NCBI GenBank assembly: GCA_031772625.1
Contig: CM062814.1
Span: 825,042,757 to 825,106,756 of the forward strand
Source: Pinus tabuliformis
Taxonomy: Eukaryota > Streptophyta > Pinopsida > Pinales > Pinaceae
Reading direction: 5' to 3'
Length of the DNA stretch: 64,000 nucleotides
A model generated the notes under the pieces. That model was not told the origin of the DNA. It did not search any database and saw nothing but the letters and a program-made list of their open reading frames with translations. Shown here one piece after another: positions 12,212 to 24,692 of the stretch. Position numbers and translations under genes: made by a program. How positions within the stretch are numbered: the stretch's first letter is position 1; the number at the start of each line of letters is the position of its first letter.

Positions 12212-14264
12212 TGTTGTTTTTCCATGAAGCTCATGTCTAAGATAGAATCTTAAATCATTTATGCTACTAAACCAAGAATCACAATGAAACTACTTTGCAT
12301 GGCAGAATATAAACAACAGTAAATCTACTAGTGCACAAAATATACACACAACTTTTTACACAAATTATGTACAATAACCCAACTTCGTTATATTAATCCA
12401 ACTGAATAATACAAGAATCTAGGGCTCCCATACCAAGGATAATGGCCCTGATACGTCCACTAATACAAGATACAAAATTAGGGCTTGTTATCAGTCCATC
12501 AACAACCAATCTACCCTCAACAAGATACTCTAACCATCTCGTTGATGTAGCATGCAATCACAGCTCCTCTCGGTCATACCCTATAACTTCCCGGTCCTTC
12601 AGCTTCTGATCTGCAACCCCTGCCTCTATCAATGCTCCAAGTCCATCTGACCACTAAACCTTGACTATCTAATCTACTCACTAGTTGTTCCTTAGTCCAT
12701 CAAGGGAACAACACATTGAGATTCCTGTCGAGTTGTTCACAACTTTGTTTGTGAACAACACACAATTTCCCATTGCTTCTCCTCAACTTCTCAGGGAATT
12801 CAACCCACTATAGTCCTCCTATGTTGCTCCAATGAAGACTAACATAGGGCATGGAGGTCTGCCACCTATCACTGTAAGATGTCCATCTCCCACAATGAAC
12901 ACGGGCTAGGAGGACTTCCCATCTTTTGTTGTAGATGTCCTTCTCCACGCGGCAAGTCTAGGGCTACTCAAACTGCTTCTGGATTATCAAACCCTTGATC
13001 TCTTCTTATGTCACTCTAGCAACCACCTTAGTCCATGAAGATGGTGCACACCATGCTCCAACTTGGGCACTATCATGCCTTCCTCCAATAGACCACAAGT
13101 GATCAATCCTTGTTGTGGCATTTTCACTCTAGTTAGGGCATCCAACCACTAAGATCACCCTTCCTCTTGGATGCCAACAGACTTCACAAACTAGTCCTCT
13201 CCTAGGACACCATCCACTAGAATCTTCTCATCATCAAGAGACCATCTGCAACCATATTTTTGCTTCCCTCTTGCCTTGTTAACTGTGCAATATGAACTTT
13301 GGTTAGGGCACACCAGCAACCCTAAACCACTCTTCCAGACTTGTGTGACCTTCTCCAACAAATCTGCTCCCTTTGTTGTCCACTCTAGGCTTTTTGTGCA
13401 CATTTTTGAGACTTGTAAAAACCACACAAGACACCCTACAGATGATTATCCACAACAACAATACAAACTACCCACAAGCAAAGGAAGACACCACTCTTTG
13501 ACTACGTTGTTCCTAGGAGTATCTACAGTTGTGATAGCGAGCCTTTACTAGGCCCCTCAGGCCTCCAAAATGTGCCTCCAATTTATTGTTGTAGTAGCTC
13601 TTTCGTGTGTCCCAAACAGTGACAAACTACACCATAAATATGCATAGAATTCACCAAATTACATACCTATGATTTCTACATGATCTGGCAAGATAATATG
13701 CTTAACAAACTTGTCCAAGACTCGTCCTTTGCCCATCTTGAAGTTTGCCTCAGACCTACGGCCTAGCTTCCAAGAAACACACACCTAAATACAAATAAAA
13801 TCCTCTCAAACTTGTGCTCCTTGCCTTATTTTCTTCTTGCCTCAGACTTGTTGCCTATTTCAGAGCTATCTTGATGGAAGATGCACTTATGATATGTTCA
13901 AATGAGGTCTAACTCACCTCCTTTTATACAAAACTCATGTGGCAACGACTAGCCCTAAAGGACATCTCTACAAGCCAAGGCCAACTTGTCCTTTGTGCCA
14001 TAAGCCCACACCATAACTTCAAAACTTAATATCTCCACATAGACTACGTGGAATTCGATTATTTTCATTGTGTTGGATTCGTCTCAACGTCCTCTATCAT
14101 CTCCATCCATCACATGTCCAATTATCTCCATTGTTTTGGCCCCAACATTAATGGGTACAAAACCCCAAGCTTGGATTTCAAGCCCACAAACATATTTGTG
14201 TGCCCATTCCTCCAAAACCCACTAGGTAGGGTTTGGAGTACCTCCCAAGCTACAAATCTCAACA
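12212..14264 (-). repeat. LTR B (central, shared) of tandem array
   Basis: 2053 bases, TGTTG...CAACA. It serves as the 5' LTR for interior 1 and the 3' LTR for interior 2. Confidence 0.85.
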
Positions 14265-14925
14265 CTCCCTCTTAGCAAGGGTGGTACTTGCAACACTAAG
14301 AAGTCTCCATCAACATCTCCAACGACACTAGCCCATCTAGCGTCCATCATTGCAACATACTCTGTAGAATGAACCCTGAAATTTCAGTAGTCCCTCTACC
14401 TCATCACATCTGAACCTAGAGATCCCAAACCTTTATAGGGCTTCTTCCTCTGAGGCTAGACTCCCTTTGAACCTACACAATCTCCACTGGCTCAGTCCTG
14501 CAAGCACTCATCCTCCTGGATCAATACCACTCGTGCAAATCCATCCAATCTCAAATATGAAACATCATGATCCAATGAGGAAGCTAGCCTACGAATCTGC
14601 AGTCCATTACATGAAGAAATCTCAATCATCCTAATCTCATCCATGCCAAAGCGATGCTCGAGTTGTCCCAACCATCCATGACAAGTCATAGGAAGTCCAT
14701 GATCAACAATATGTCCCACAACAAACTGTTGTTCACTAGGCTCACCACCAATCCACCAGAACTCCCAACCAATATTATTGCCAAGCTAGTCAAGACCACA
14801 CATCCATGTCTTTAGCTGGACCATCTGCTCCATGATCTAGACACCCACAACTCCCTCTAATCTGCTTCGATGTGCATACTCTGATTCACTGTCCCTCAAA
14901 GTAGCTCAGACATGCTCTAATACCA
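14265..14925 (-). other. Interior 2 of tandem array, with PPT and PBS
   Basis: 661 bases, aligning with interior 1. The PBS TGGTATTAGAGC lies at 14914-14925 on the minus strand, touching LTR C. Confidence 0.8.
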
Positions 14926-16914
14926 TGTTTCTTTTCCACGATCCTGGTACCTAAGATATAACCTTAAATCACTGGCGCTGCCAAACCAAGAATCACAACG
15001 AAGCTACTTTGCACAGCGGAATATAAACAACAGTAAATCTACTAGTGCACAATATATACACAAAAGTTTACACAAATTAGTTACAATAACCCAACTTTTT
15101 TATATTAATCCAAATAAATAATACAACAGTCTACAGCTCCCGTACCAGGGATAATGACCCTCATACATCCACTAATACAAGATACAAAACTGGGGCTTGG
15201 TGTCAGTCCATCGACAACCAATCTACCCTCAACAAGATGCTATGACCATCTTGCTAATGTAGCATTCAATCACAACTCCTCTCGGTCATACCCTATACCT
15301 TCTCGGTCCTTCGACTCCTGATTTGCAACACCTGCCTCTATCAATGCTCCAAGTCCATCTGGCCACTAAACCTCCAATATCCAATTTATTTAGTAGTTGT
15401 TCCTTAGTCCATCAAGGGCACAACACATCGAGAATCTTGTCGAGTTGTTCACAACTCTGTTTGTAAACACCTCACAACTTCCCACTGCTACTCCTATCTA
15501 CTCAGGGACTTCAACCCACTATAGTCTTCCTGCGCTGCTCCAATGAAGACTAGCGTAGGGCACAAAGAGCTGCCACCTATCACTGTAAGATGTCCATCTC
15601 CCACAATGAACACAGGCTAGGAAGACTGCCCATCTTCTGTTGTAGATTTCCTTCTCCACATGGCAAGTCTAGGGCTACTCAAACTGTGCCTGGGTGATCA
15701 AACCCTTGAGCTCTTCTTCTGCCACTCTAGCAACCACCTTAGTCAATCAACATCGTGCACATCAAGCTCCAACTTAGGCACTATCACGCTGGCCTTCAAC
15801 AGACCACGAGTGACCAATCCTTGTTGTAGCATTTGCATTCTGGTTAGAGCATCTAACCACTAGGATAACCCTTGCTCTTGGCTACCAACAGACTTCACAA
15901 ACTAGTTCTCTCCTAGGACACCATCCACTAGCATCCACTCATCATCAGGAGACCATCTGCAACCATACTATTGCTGCCCTCTTGCCTTGGGAACTATGCA
16001 ATCTAAACTCTTGCTAGGGCACACCAGTAACCCTAAATCACTCTTCCAGACCTGTGTGACCTTCTCCAACAAATCGCCTCCCTTTGTTGTCCACTCTAGT
16101 CTTCTTGTGCACTATTTTGGGCCTTGTAAAAACCACACAAGACACTTAACAGTTGATTGTCCACAACAACAATATAGATTTCCCACAAACAAAGGAAGAC
16201 ACCACTATTTTATTTCGTTGTTCCTAGGATTATTTGCGGTTGGGATAGAGAGCTTTTATTAGGCCTCTCGGCCCTCCAAAATGTGCCTCTAATCTACTAC
16301 TGTAGAATCACTTTCATGTGGCCAAAAAGTGACAAACTACACCACAAATATGCACAGAATTCACCCAATTACGTACCTCTGATCTAAGATCTGATCTGGA
16401 AAGATAATATGCTCCACAAACATGTCCAAGACACTTCCTTTTCTCATCTAGAAGGTTACTTCAAACCTGTGGCCTTTTTTTCTTCCTGCCTCAAATCCGT
16501 TGCCTATTTCAAATCTATCTTGATGGAAGATGCACTTATGATATGTTCAAATGAGGTCTAACTCACCTCCATTTATACAAAACTCATGTGACAACATCTA
16601 GCCCTAAAGGGCACCTCTACAAGCTAGGGTTGACTTGTCCTTTGTGCCACCAGCCCAAACCATAACTTCAAAAATTAATAACTCCACATAAACAATGCAT
16701 AATTCAATGATTTTCACTGCATTGCATTCATCTCAATGTCCTCTATCATCTCCATCCATCACATGTCCAAATTTCTCCATGGTTTTGGCCCCAACATCGA
16801 TGTGTACAAAACCCCAAGCTTGGGTTTCAAGCCCACAAACATATGTGTGTGCCCATTCCTTCAATACCCACTAACCTAGAGTTAGGAGTACCTCCCAAAC
16901 TACAAATCTCAACA
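14926..16914 (-). repeat. LTR C of tandem array
   Basis: 1989 bases, ending CTCAACA, followed at once by CTTAG and the next element. Confidence 0.85.
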
Positions 16915-16919
16915 CTTAG

Positions 16920-18452
16920 TGTTGGGTAATTTAATTGTTCTTAAATTACTTCATTAATTTCCAATCAAGGTTTGTGTTATTGTGAGATGTATGTGCGTTA
17001 TATATGCTAGGAATTCTATCTATAGACTAAATTATCCTAAGTATGGACAAATGTTCAAATGAGATTTAGACAATGAACACGTACAAGTTATTTCTATTCA
17101 AAGTTACATCAAAACCAAAATTTCTTAATTGAATTAATATCTATTGCTTGCGGAATTGAAAATTGCTTAATTCAAAACTTACTTCTACTTGCATAAAAGG
17201 AAATGTTAATACTAAATTACAGGAGAAAGATCCTAATGCTACTTGTAGAATTGAAAACACTACAATCACTATTTTGCAGAAAGGAGCTTCTATACTAATT
17301 GCATAAAAGGAAATTGTAGAAGAAAAACTAATTGTAGAAAGAAACTAATTACAATTGCAGAAAGAAACTACTGACAGGGATAGAAATCAAATGAGAACTT
17401 GTAACTCTAAATGATTACTGATGTGCACGATTAACTTTAAATGACATTTCTTTTTCCATATATAAAATTAACTGAGTAATGAAACCTGAAAGGAAACACA
17501 TATGAAAGTTAAAAGTTAAATATTTTTGGTAATTTTTCTGTTATGAGTGCTATGAAATTGGAATAACAAATGATCGAATTATAAATATAATGAAACTATT
17601 CTAAAAGAAAATAAACTTTAGAATACTATCACGCTATGAACAAAGGGAAACATAAACAAAACTAGATTTCCTTACAACTTGACAGGGGGCCCTCCTGTGA
17701 GCGTAAGTATGTTATCGATTAGATGATTTCTTAGTCACACATTGAAAATCGAGAATTGTATTTACTTGAACTAGAGTATCACAATTTCTAGAAATGAACC
17801 ACAATAAACTTAATAATCGAACTGATTTTGGGGTCTCACCTTATGGATTTTATACAAGTTTTTCATTAACAACTTCATGAGTTTTATGTCGATACGAAAT
17901 GAAACTACTTTTCCATCTAGGAAATAGATTTAAACTAAGACTTTATCTCCTCATGATTTGCTACTAAAAGAGAAAATCATGATGGATTCTTCTTGAGTCA
18001 TATCCTCTTGATTGAAAAAGTATTTTGCATGCTCGCTTGATGTTGTTTTAATCTTATGTTGCCTTCGCTTGATCGTTGCACCGTCATACTCAGAGTTTGA
18101 CTCTTATATCTGTTGATCTTTATAGCCTGCCAAGTCATGTCAATAGGTGTTCATCCATGTGGTAAACATTTTTCATCCTTAGATACTCTTTATTCTCTCA
18201 CTGATGCACTGCAACCTGTCTAACCATGAATATCACTACGAAATTCAATATTAGTTGCAGAATGTTCACAATTTTGTTATTGTAGGAATGCTTTCATTAT
18301 AATTTATAAAGAAACATTGATTCTAGGATGATAAATACCTTTTAATAAGTTGAATTGACCTTGAGTATGTTGAGACTACTGCAAAAATGGTGAAAAATGG
18401 TGAAAGAGATGGAAAAAGGTAGTCAAAAGAGAAACAATTTTAGACTTCAACA
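16920..18452 (-). repeat. 3' LTR of Athila-like element
   Basis: Begins TGTTGGGTAA and ends TTCAACA. Matches 26842-28400. Confidence 0.92.
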
Positions 18453-18470
18453 TTCCCCCACACCAAAGGT
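18453..18470 (-). other. Polypurine tract of Athila-like element
   Basis: The minus strand reads CCTTTGGTGTGGGGGAA directly before the 3' LTR, the expected plus-strand primer. Confidence 0.8.
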
Positions 18471-20890
18471 CTTGCATGTCCTCATGCACCACAAATTCAA
18501 ATTAGTTCTTATTTTCTTTTTTAATGTATGATTTTTGAAGCTTGTGCAAGCACATCCAGACAAGTGTTTTCCTTTCTCTTCCTAATGCTGAAGGTGACCC
18601 TTGGTCTCTTCATTAGAATTTTACTCTGCAAACCCCTTATTCTATTCTTAAGAAACTTATTATTAGCCTTGAGTTTTTTTATTTTTCTTATACCAATGGC
18701 AAAGATGTAGAAGTATGTTATCATTTTGGGTTCTTAATATCTCATTTTGTACTTTTGTTGCTTCCATTTCCTGTGGCAAGTGTTTATTAATAACCTCTAG
18801 CTCATATGTGTCATTTTTCAAAGCATCTTCAACTCCGCGTTCTTGTTATGGAGTTTGTTCTATCAACAAAGTTTCACCAATTTCATTCTTTTGATATCGA
18901 GAGAGATTTTCCTTATGTTGTGCTCTTTGTTCCAAAGAATCTACATAATCATAAATTTCTTGCTGGACTGGGTCAATGTATGGAGTAAAATCTTGTCGAG
19001 CTCACTGTGTGAGGTGGTGTTTTGTACCCTTCTTCTTCAAGATAAATCATTTCTGGTGACTATGTATTTGAAAGTTTTGAAATTCTCCTAATTCTTCTCA
19101 ATTTTACTCATGATCCTTTAGTGTCTTGACTTTTAGCTTTGCTAACCTCTTGTTTTCTCTTCTCTGATTTTTCACTTGCTTCAAGTAGCTTAGGACTTGA
19201 GCTGGCTTTCTTTCTTCTAAGACTATGTTTTTTATTTTTCTACTTATATTTTTCAAGGTACTGAGAGAGTGGGGTATCATCCTCAAACAAGTCTTCTAGT
19301 ACTTCTGCCTCATTATGTTCTAGACTTTCTTCTTCAGTTTTCTCTTTTTCAGGGTTAGGGTTTGATGCTAACCTTTATCGACTTCGTTTAACCCTACTGC
19401 TTGTTTCTCCTTCCTAGTTTTCTACAAAATGAATTTGAACTCAAAAATCTTTCCAATTGTCTCCCTTAGCTTCTAAATGTGTCTCTATAAGGATTTTTAT
19501 GAGTCCATGATGGTAGATAACATTATCAATGGATCTAGACTCTCTTTGTATAGTAGATGCCATCTTTCTAAGACTTTTAAGCAAAAATTAAGGTAAATTG
19601 ATCTCATTCTCATCAATAAAATGCATCAAAAGTCAAGCATGGTAGAAAAACATAGTTCCAAATCTATCCTCACAAGTTAAAAACTTATGGATAACCAACA
19701 ATAAATTTCTCTGTTTTCCTTTCAATGTCATAACTGGAATTCCCACTTTAAATATGGATATATCCATACCTGGTTCTCTGAAAAATTGTATCCAGACATT
19801 CTCCTTGATTTTCCTATTCTTGAACCAACTTTCTTCATTTCTGGGTAATTTTGTAGCTTCCGCCATGACAGACTCTATCATAATAAGCTTGATGTCTCCA
19901 ATTTTTGCCTCAACCCCATCAAAAGCCCGAGTAAAAACTTTGGTAACCTCTACCTCATGCCTGTCGAATTTTTTCAAAGAACTTAAGCCACCCTACTTGT
20001 TGCTATTGATATCTAACTCTCGGGTATGCTTGAAGAAACTTAATTCTGTTTGGTTCAGAGCGGACAATAATCCCCAAGGTGAGAAGAAGTTTCAGTCCTC
20101 AATTGTTCCTTTCGACAGGGATGATGGAAGGTTGATAATGAGGGAAGGTTGAATGGAAGGGGTTTCAGAATGGAGCGGAATGAAATGAGACAGAGTAAAA
20201 TGATAGCAAAATAAGGTGTCCTTGGAAGTATTTGTTTTATGATCAGATTGTTCCTTCCATATGATTACTCACTATTCCTAGGTCTGATTTCATAGGATCG
20301 GTGGAATGTATTTGATTTCGATTAGATTGATGTGACCAACTGAGTAATGATGAGGGAGTGGGGTATAACAGTCATGATAATGGGTGTAATTTTTAGTAGT
20401 TTTATAAGGTATTCAAACTTTTCTTTGATAAAATCATCCATGAATTAAAACTTAAGTTCTTATATGAAAAATAATTTCAACATTCTGCATACCTTTACTT
20501 TTGTGAATTCCCTGATATTCTTTTGCTATGGATCATCTAATGTTGATGTAGAATTCAAAACGTGGTTGTAGAATTGAAGATTAGCTACAGAATGACATAA
20601 ATTTTTTTGTTTCTTACCATTTCTTGAATTTTTCTTGTTTGATCATAAGAATATTTTTTTTTGTTGATGTTGCTTTTGGTGGTCAGTAAAAACATTGGTC
20701 CTCATAAGTATTGCTTTCCACCTAAAATTTGTTAGAAAAAGAAGGGTAGAAAAAATAGGGACAAGAAAGACGGAATTATGAAACTCTGAACCTCCAAAAA
20801 ATCTGGGTTTTCAGTTAATATTTTATGTATAAACATGCCAACATAGTTATTTTTCATGTTTATACTTTTATTATTATTATTATTTTGAAA
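18471..20890 (-). pseudogene. Extra 3' region after integrase, with broken unknown frame
   Basis: Athila-group elements often carry additional coding sequence between integrase and the 3' LTR. Here minus-strand open patches at 18521-18724, 19104-19286 and 19633-19977 encode basic, Lys/Glu-rich protein. One patch (VWIQFFREPGMDISIFKVG, then LLLVIHKFLTCEDRFGTMF) looks structured. I see no convincing envelope signature (signal peptide plus transmembrane helix). It is broken and its function is unknown; it resembles the plant-retroelement domain families of uncertain role rather than an env gene. Confidence 0.5.
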
Positions 20891-20892
20891 AA

Positions 20893-22060
20893 TTACAATG
20901 AAGTTAGAGAATGAGGAGAAGAATCTCCTTTCTTAACCAACTTGAATTCAGAATTCCCTTGCAAATATTTGACGAACTCCTCCTTTTTTAGTGGTTTATG
21001 ATACAACCTTAATCTATGACCATTAACAAGGAAAGTAACTTGTTCATCATCAATAGTTTTGATTTTGACTGCTCCATTATAAAAAATAGTATCAATCTCA
21101 TAAGGACCAAGCCAATAAGTTTGAAATTTTCCTTGAAAATATTTGAATTTGGAATAAAAAAGAATAATTGAGCCACCTTGCTTGAACTTTTTATCTTTGA
21201 TGAATTTGTCATGCCACTTTGATCTTTGCTGCTGAATTATGCTTGGTTCTTTGAATAACATCTTGTTGGATCTCATCTAGCTCATTTAATTGTGCTAATC
21301 TTTGTTTTTGAGCTTTTGATAGATCAAGAACCAGCTTTGTTGTTGTTCTGAAGGTCTCCACTTGGAACTCAATTGAAAGCAAAACTTGCTTTCCATAAAT
21401 AAGCTCATAAGGAGTGTGTCCAGTTGTGTTCCTCCATGTAGTTCGATATGCCCATAGCACTTCTGGAAGCTTTTATGCTCAATCCTTCCTATGCAAATGC
21501 ACAGTGTTTGTAAATATTGCTTCAAGTACTTTGTTAGTGGATTCTACTTGTCCATTGGCTTGTGGATGATATGGAGTATACTTTCGATGCTTGATCTTAT
21601 ATTGCTCCATGATCTTTTGCACCAACTTAGATGTGAATTGAGTGCCTGATTTGTTACAATTTCTCTTGGAAAACCAAAACGAATAAAAATATCTTCAAAA
21701 AAAATGTTACTACAACATTTTCAGTTGCAAATAAAAGAGGTTTATCTTCTACCCATTTTGTAACATAATTTGTGCAAAACAAAAATGTACGTTTTCTAAT
21801 TAGATGGAGGATTTATTGGTCCAACAAAATCTAGAGCCCATTTTTCAATAGGTTTTACAAGTATCCATGGTTGTAGAGGCATTTCATCTAATGGAATAGA
21901 TTTCCCCATTCTTTGACAACTATCACATCTTTTGACATATTCTTTAGCATCCTTGAAAATGGATGGCCAATAATATCCCAAAAGAAGGATTTTGTAAGCA
22001 GTTCTTTTGTCAGCAAAGTGTCCTCCACATGGCTCATCATGACAAGCTTTCAAGATTTCA
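20893..22060 (-). pseudogene. Integrase region of Athila-like element
   Basis: The HHCC zinc-binding head is visible (CHDEPCGGHFADKRTAYKIL, then YYWPSIFKDA and CDSCQRMG), followed by KWALDFVGPI at the start of the catalytic core. Farther on come LWAYRTTWRNTTGHTPYEL and a carboxyl-terminal domain with GPYEIDTIF. This is the usual Ty3/gypsy integrase layout. Broken. Confidence 0.85.
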
Positions 22061-22157
22061 GCTACTTCATCTTCTTGAACACATCTTCAGATAATCAAAT
22101 CAGGTCCAGTTTTGTACAATTCTTCATCCATCCAAGAATAAGGTGCACTAATTTCGA

Positions 22158-22800
22158 TCACTTTTTGCTTTCTCTAGCTGATAGTTGTGAAGGTATTTTT
22201 CTTGTAGCCAAATAATTAGCAATATCTGCAAACCAAGGTGTTTTAGTAGATACTGCAAAAAGATATTCATCAGGAAAGTTATCTTTTATAGGAACATCAT
22301 AATTATTCTTCTGCATTCTAGAAAGAAAATCAACAACTGTATTTTCTTTTCCTAGTCTATCAAGAATAGTAATGATGAATTCTTGTAACAATAGAAACCA
22401 TCTTGTAATTCTACCATTAGTAATTGGTTTGTTCATTAGATATTTAATATCAGAATGATGTGTATAAATGAAAGTTTCATAACAACGATATAATGACGAA
22501 ACTTACTAATGGCATGCACAACAGCTAAAAACTCCTTTTCTGTTACAGTGTAATTTAACTATGTTGGAGTCAAATTTTTGTTTGTATAATATATGTCATA
22601 AGGAATTAAATCTCTTTGTCCCAACACAACTCCTAGAGCTATATCTGAAGCATCAATAGAAATGTGGAAAGGAAGAGCCCAATTAGGTCCTCTTAAAATT
22701 GACGCTTCAGTAATCTTTTGTTTCAATGTCTCAAATGTTTTTTGACAGACATAATTCCAAAAAACAATCACAATCTGTTGTAAGGAGTTTGAAAAGTGGA
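22158..22800 (-). pseudogene. RNase H region of Athila-like element
   Basis: Minus-strand patches carry the family motifs LPFHISIDASDIALGVVLGQ, IPYDIYYTNKNL and WFLLLQEFIITI (the latter near RNase H end). Lies between RT and integrase as in all Ty3/gypsy elements. Broken. Confidence 0.8.
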
Positions 22801-23760
22801 GAGACTATTTTTGTGAAATTTTCTATGAATCTTTATAATATCTAGTAAATCCAAGAAAACTTCTAATATCTCTTTAACAAACAAGAATTGAAATTTTAGA
22901 GATTATTTCTACTTTAGAGTATCCACTTTAATTCCATCACTTGAAATATGGTGGCCTAAAACAATCCCTTCATTAAACATCATAAAACATTTCTCATGGC
23001 TTAATGAAAGGTTTGTCTCTTTACATCTAATAAGAACTTTTTCCAAATTTTCATTAGTTTCTTGAGAAGTATCACCGTAGACAATGAAATCATCCATGTA
23101 TACTTCCACACAATCACGAATTAGATCAAAAAAGATACCTAAAACTGCTCTCTGAAATGTGGTAGGTGCATTACATAATCTAAAGGCAAGAACCATATAG
23201 GCATATGTTCCCCATGGACATGTAAAAGTAGTTTTATCTTCATCTTCTAGTGCTAGTTGGATTTGGTTATATCCATTAAAACCATCTAAAAATGAAAAAT
23301 ACTTCTTTCTTGCCAAGGTATCTAATACTTGATCTATAAATGGTAGTGGAAAATGATATTTTAAAATATCCTTGCTTAATTCCCTATAGTCAACACACAC
23401 TCTTCATTTTCCATTTTTCTTAGGAACAATCATTAAGTGTGACACCCATTGACTATCTGACATTAGATAAATGAAATTCACATCAAGTAACTTTTGTAAT
23501 TCCTCCTTAACAATTTCTCTTAGATTATGATTCATCCTTCTCTGAGGTTGTTTAACTGGTTTGGCATTTTCCTGCATATAAATATGATGCATACAAGTTT
23601 TAGGATCAATCCCTTTCATATCAGTGTACTCCCATGCATAAGAAAAAGAATGTTTTTTTAGCATCTGTATCAATTTCCTCTTTTGAAATTCTTCCAAATT
23701 ATTATTAATATTTAATGTTTTATCTGGAAAAATTTCTACTTGAGAATTGTCAAACTTTTC
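22800..23760 (-). pseudogene. Reverse transcriptase of Athila-like element
   Basis: Contains the expected series: a region ending SHLMIVPKKNGK, then CVDYRELS, FPLPFIDQVLD, FSFLDGFNGYNQI, TFTCPWGTYAY, CNAPTTFQRAV and the catalytic YMDDF. It then has CKETNLSLSHEKC and GIVLGHHIS. The order and spacing are normal for Ty3/gypsy RT. Broken. Confidence 0.9.
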
Positions 23761-24249
23761 CATAGAATGTAAAGTCATTTGGTGAGATGATAGATATTCA
23801 ATATTGCATTGTTCTTGAAAACTTTGATATTTCTCACAGTATGAAGAAGAATCATTATTATTCATTAAATTTATTAATTGATCTTCTTCATCTAATTGTG
23901 AAATAGTATAAATTGGTTGCATATCATCAAAGTCTATATTATCATCATCTACCCAGATTTCACTTTCTACTTCAATTATTGCTTTTGCAGGAGGATACAA
24001 TGTAAATTTCTTAGTGGAACTTCCATCAGAGATGTACATATCACCATACCTACAACTTATGAATGCATTAGTTGTAGCTAGCTAAGGTCTATCAAGGATC
24101 AATGTATGGCCTCCTAAATTATTCTTGGGAGTTAAAATCATGAAATCTACAGGATATTCCCAAGAATCTAGAGAAACGGACACATCCTCTAATATTCCAT
24201 CTAGTTTGGTGATATCTATATGCTAATTGTAATAATATATGAGTATATT

Positions 24250-24450
24250 GAATATTAGGAAGCTTGAGTTGCTCCATTTTTTATTTACTCATGATATTAA
24301 TGGTTGCTCCTAAATCAATTAAAGTGTTTGGAATTTCAACACCATTGATATGAATTTTCACATTGGGACTACCAGGATGAAGATATTTTTGAACAATAGG
24401 TTTCTCCATCATGATATTAGCAATTTTTCCTACGGATGGATTTTTTAACA
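24250..24450 (-). pseudogene. Aspartic protease region of Athila-like element
   Basis: The minus strand reads VKIHINGVEIPNTLIDLGA, the retropepsin active-site neighbourhood (the family usually has D-S/T/L-G-A). Located between gag and RT. Confidence 0.7.
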
Positions 24451-24692
24451 TCTTTCATCTTTCTTTCTAGTTTTCTAATGCATAGCTCCTTAATAGTTTT
24501 TGCAAATATTGGTATTTCCTTTAAAGCTTGGAGTAAAGGAATTTTGATGCAAATATTCTTAAATTCATCTAACATATCATAGTCTGGTAAAACAATTTTC
24601 CTTTCTATTCCTTTATCAATTTTGAGCCTTTTAGGAAAAGGTGGATCCTACAAAGGAATATAAGGTTTTTCTACTAAAGGAACTGTAGGAGC

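Larger units (their letters stand above)
9528..16914 (-). mobile_element. Tandem LTR array: LTR-interior-LTR-interior-LTR, non-autonomous copia-like
   Basis: Three LTRs of about 2.0 kb alternate with two interiors of 645 and 661 bases. Each interior has an initiator-Met-type PBS on its right edge and a purine tract (minus strand) on its left, so all units point the same way. Ends are TGTT...CAACA. Flanking 5-mers CTAAG (9523-9527) and CTTAG (16915-16919) match at four of five bases and are taken as the target duplication of the whole array. Interiors lack gag and pol motifs. This is the structure expected after LTR-LTR unequal recombination between copies or concatemeric integration. LTRs are roughly 88-90% alike by eye, so it is old. 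Confidence 0.85.

Noticed and set aside
18471-20890. Retroviral-type envelope gene in the Athila-like element
   Set aside because: No signal peptide, cleavage site or membrane anchor pattern can be seen; called only an extra 3' region.
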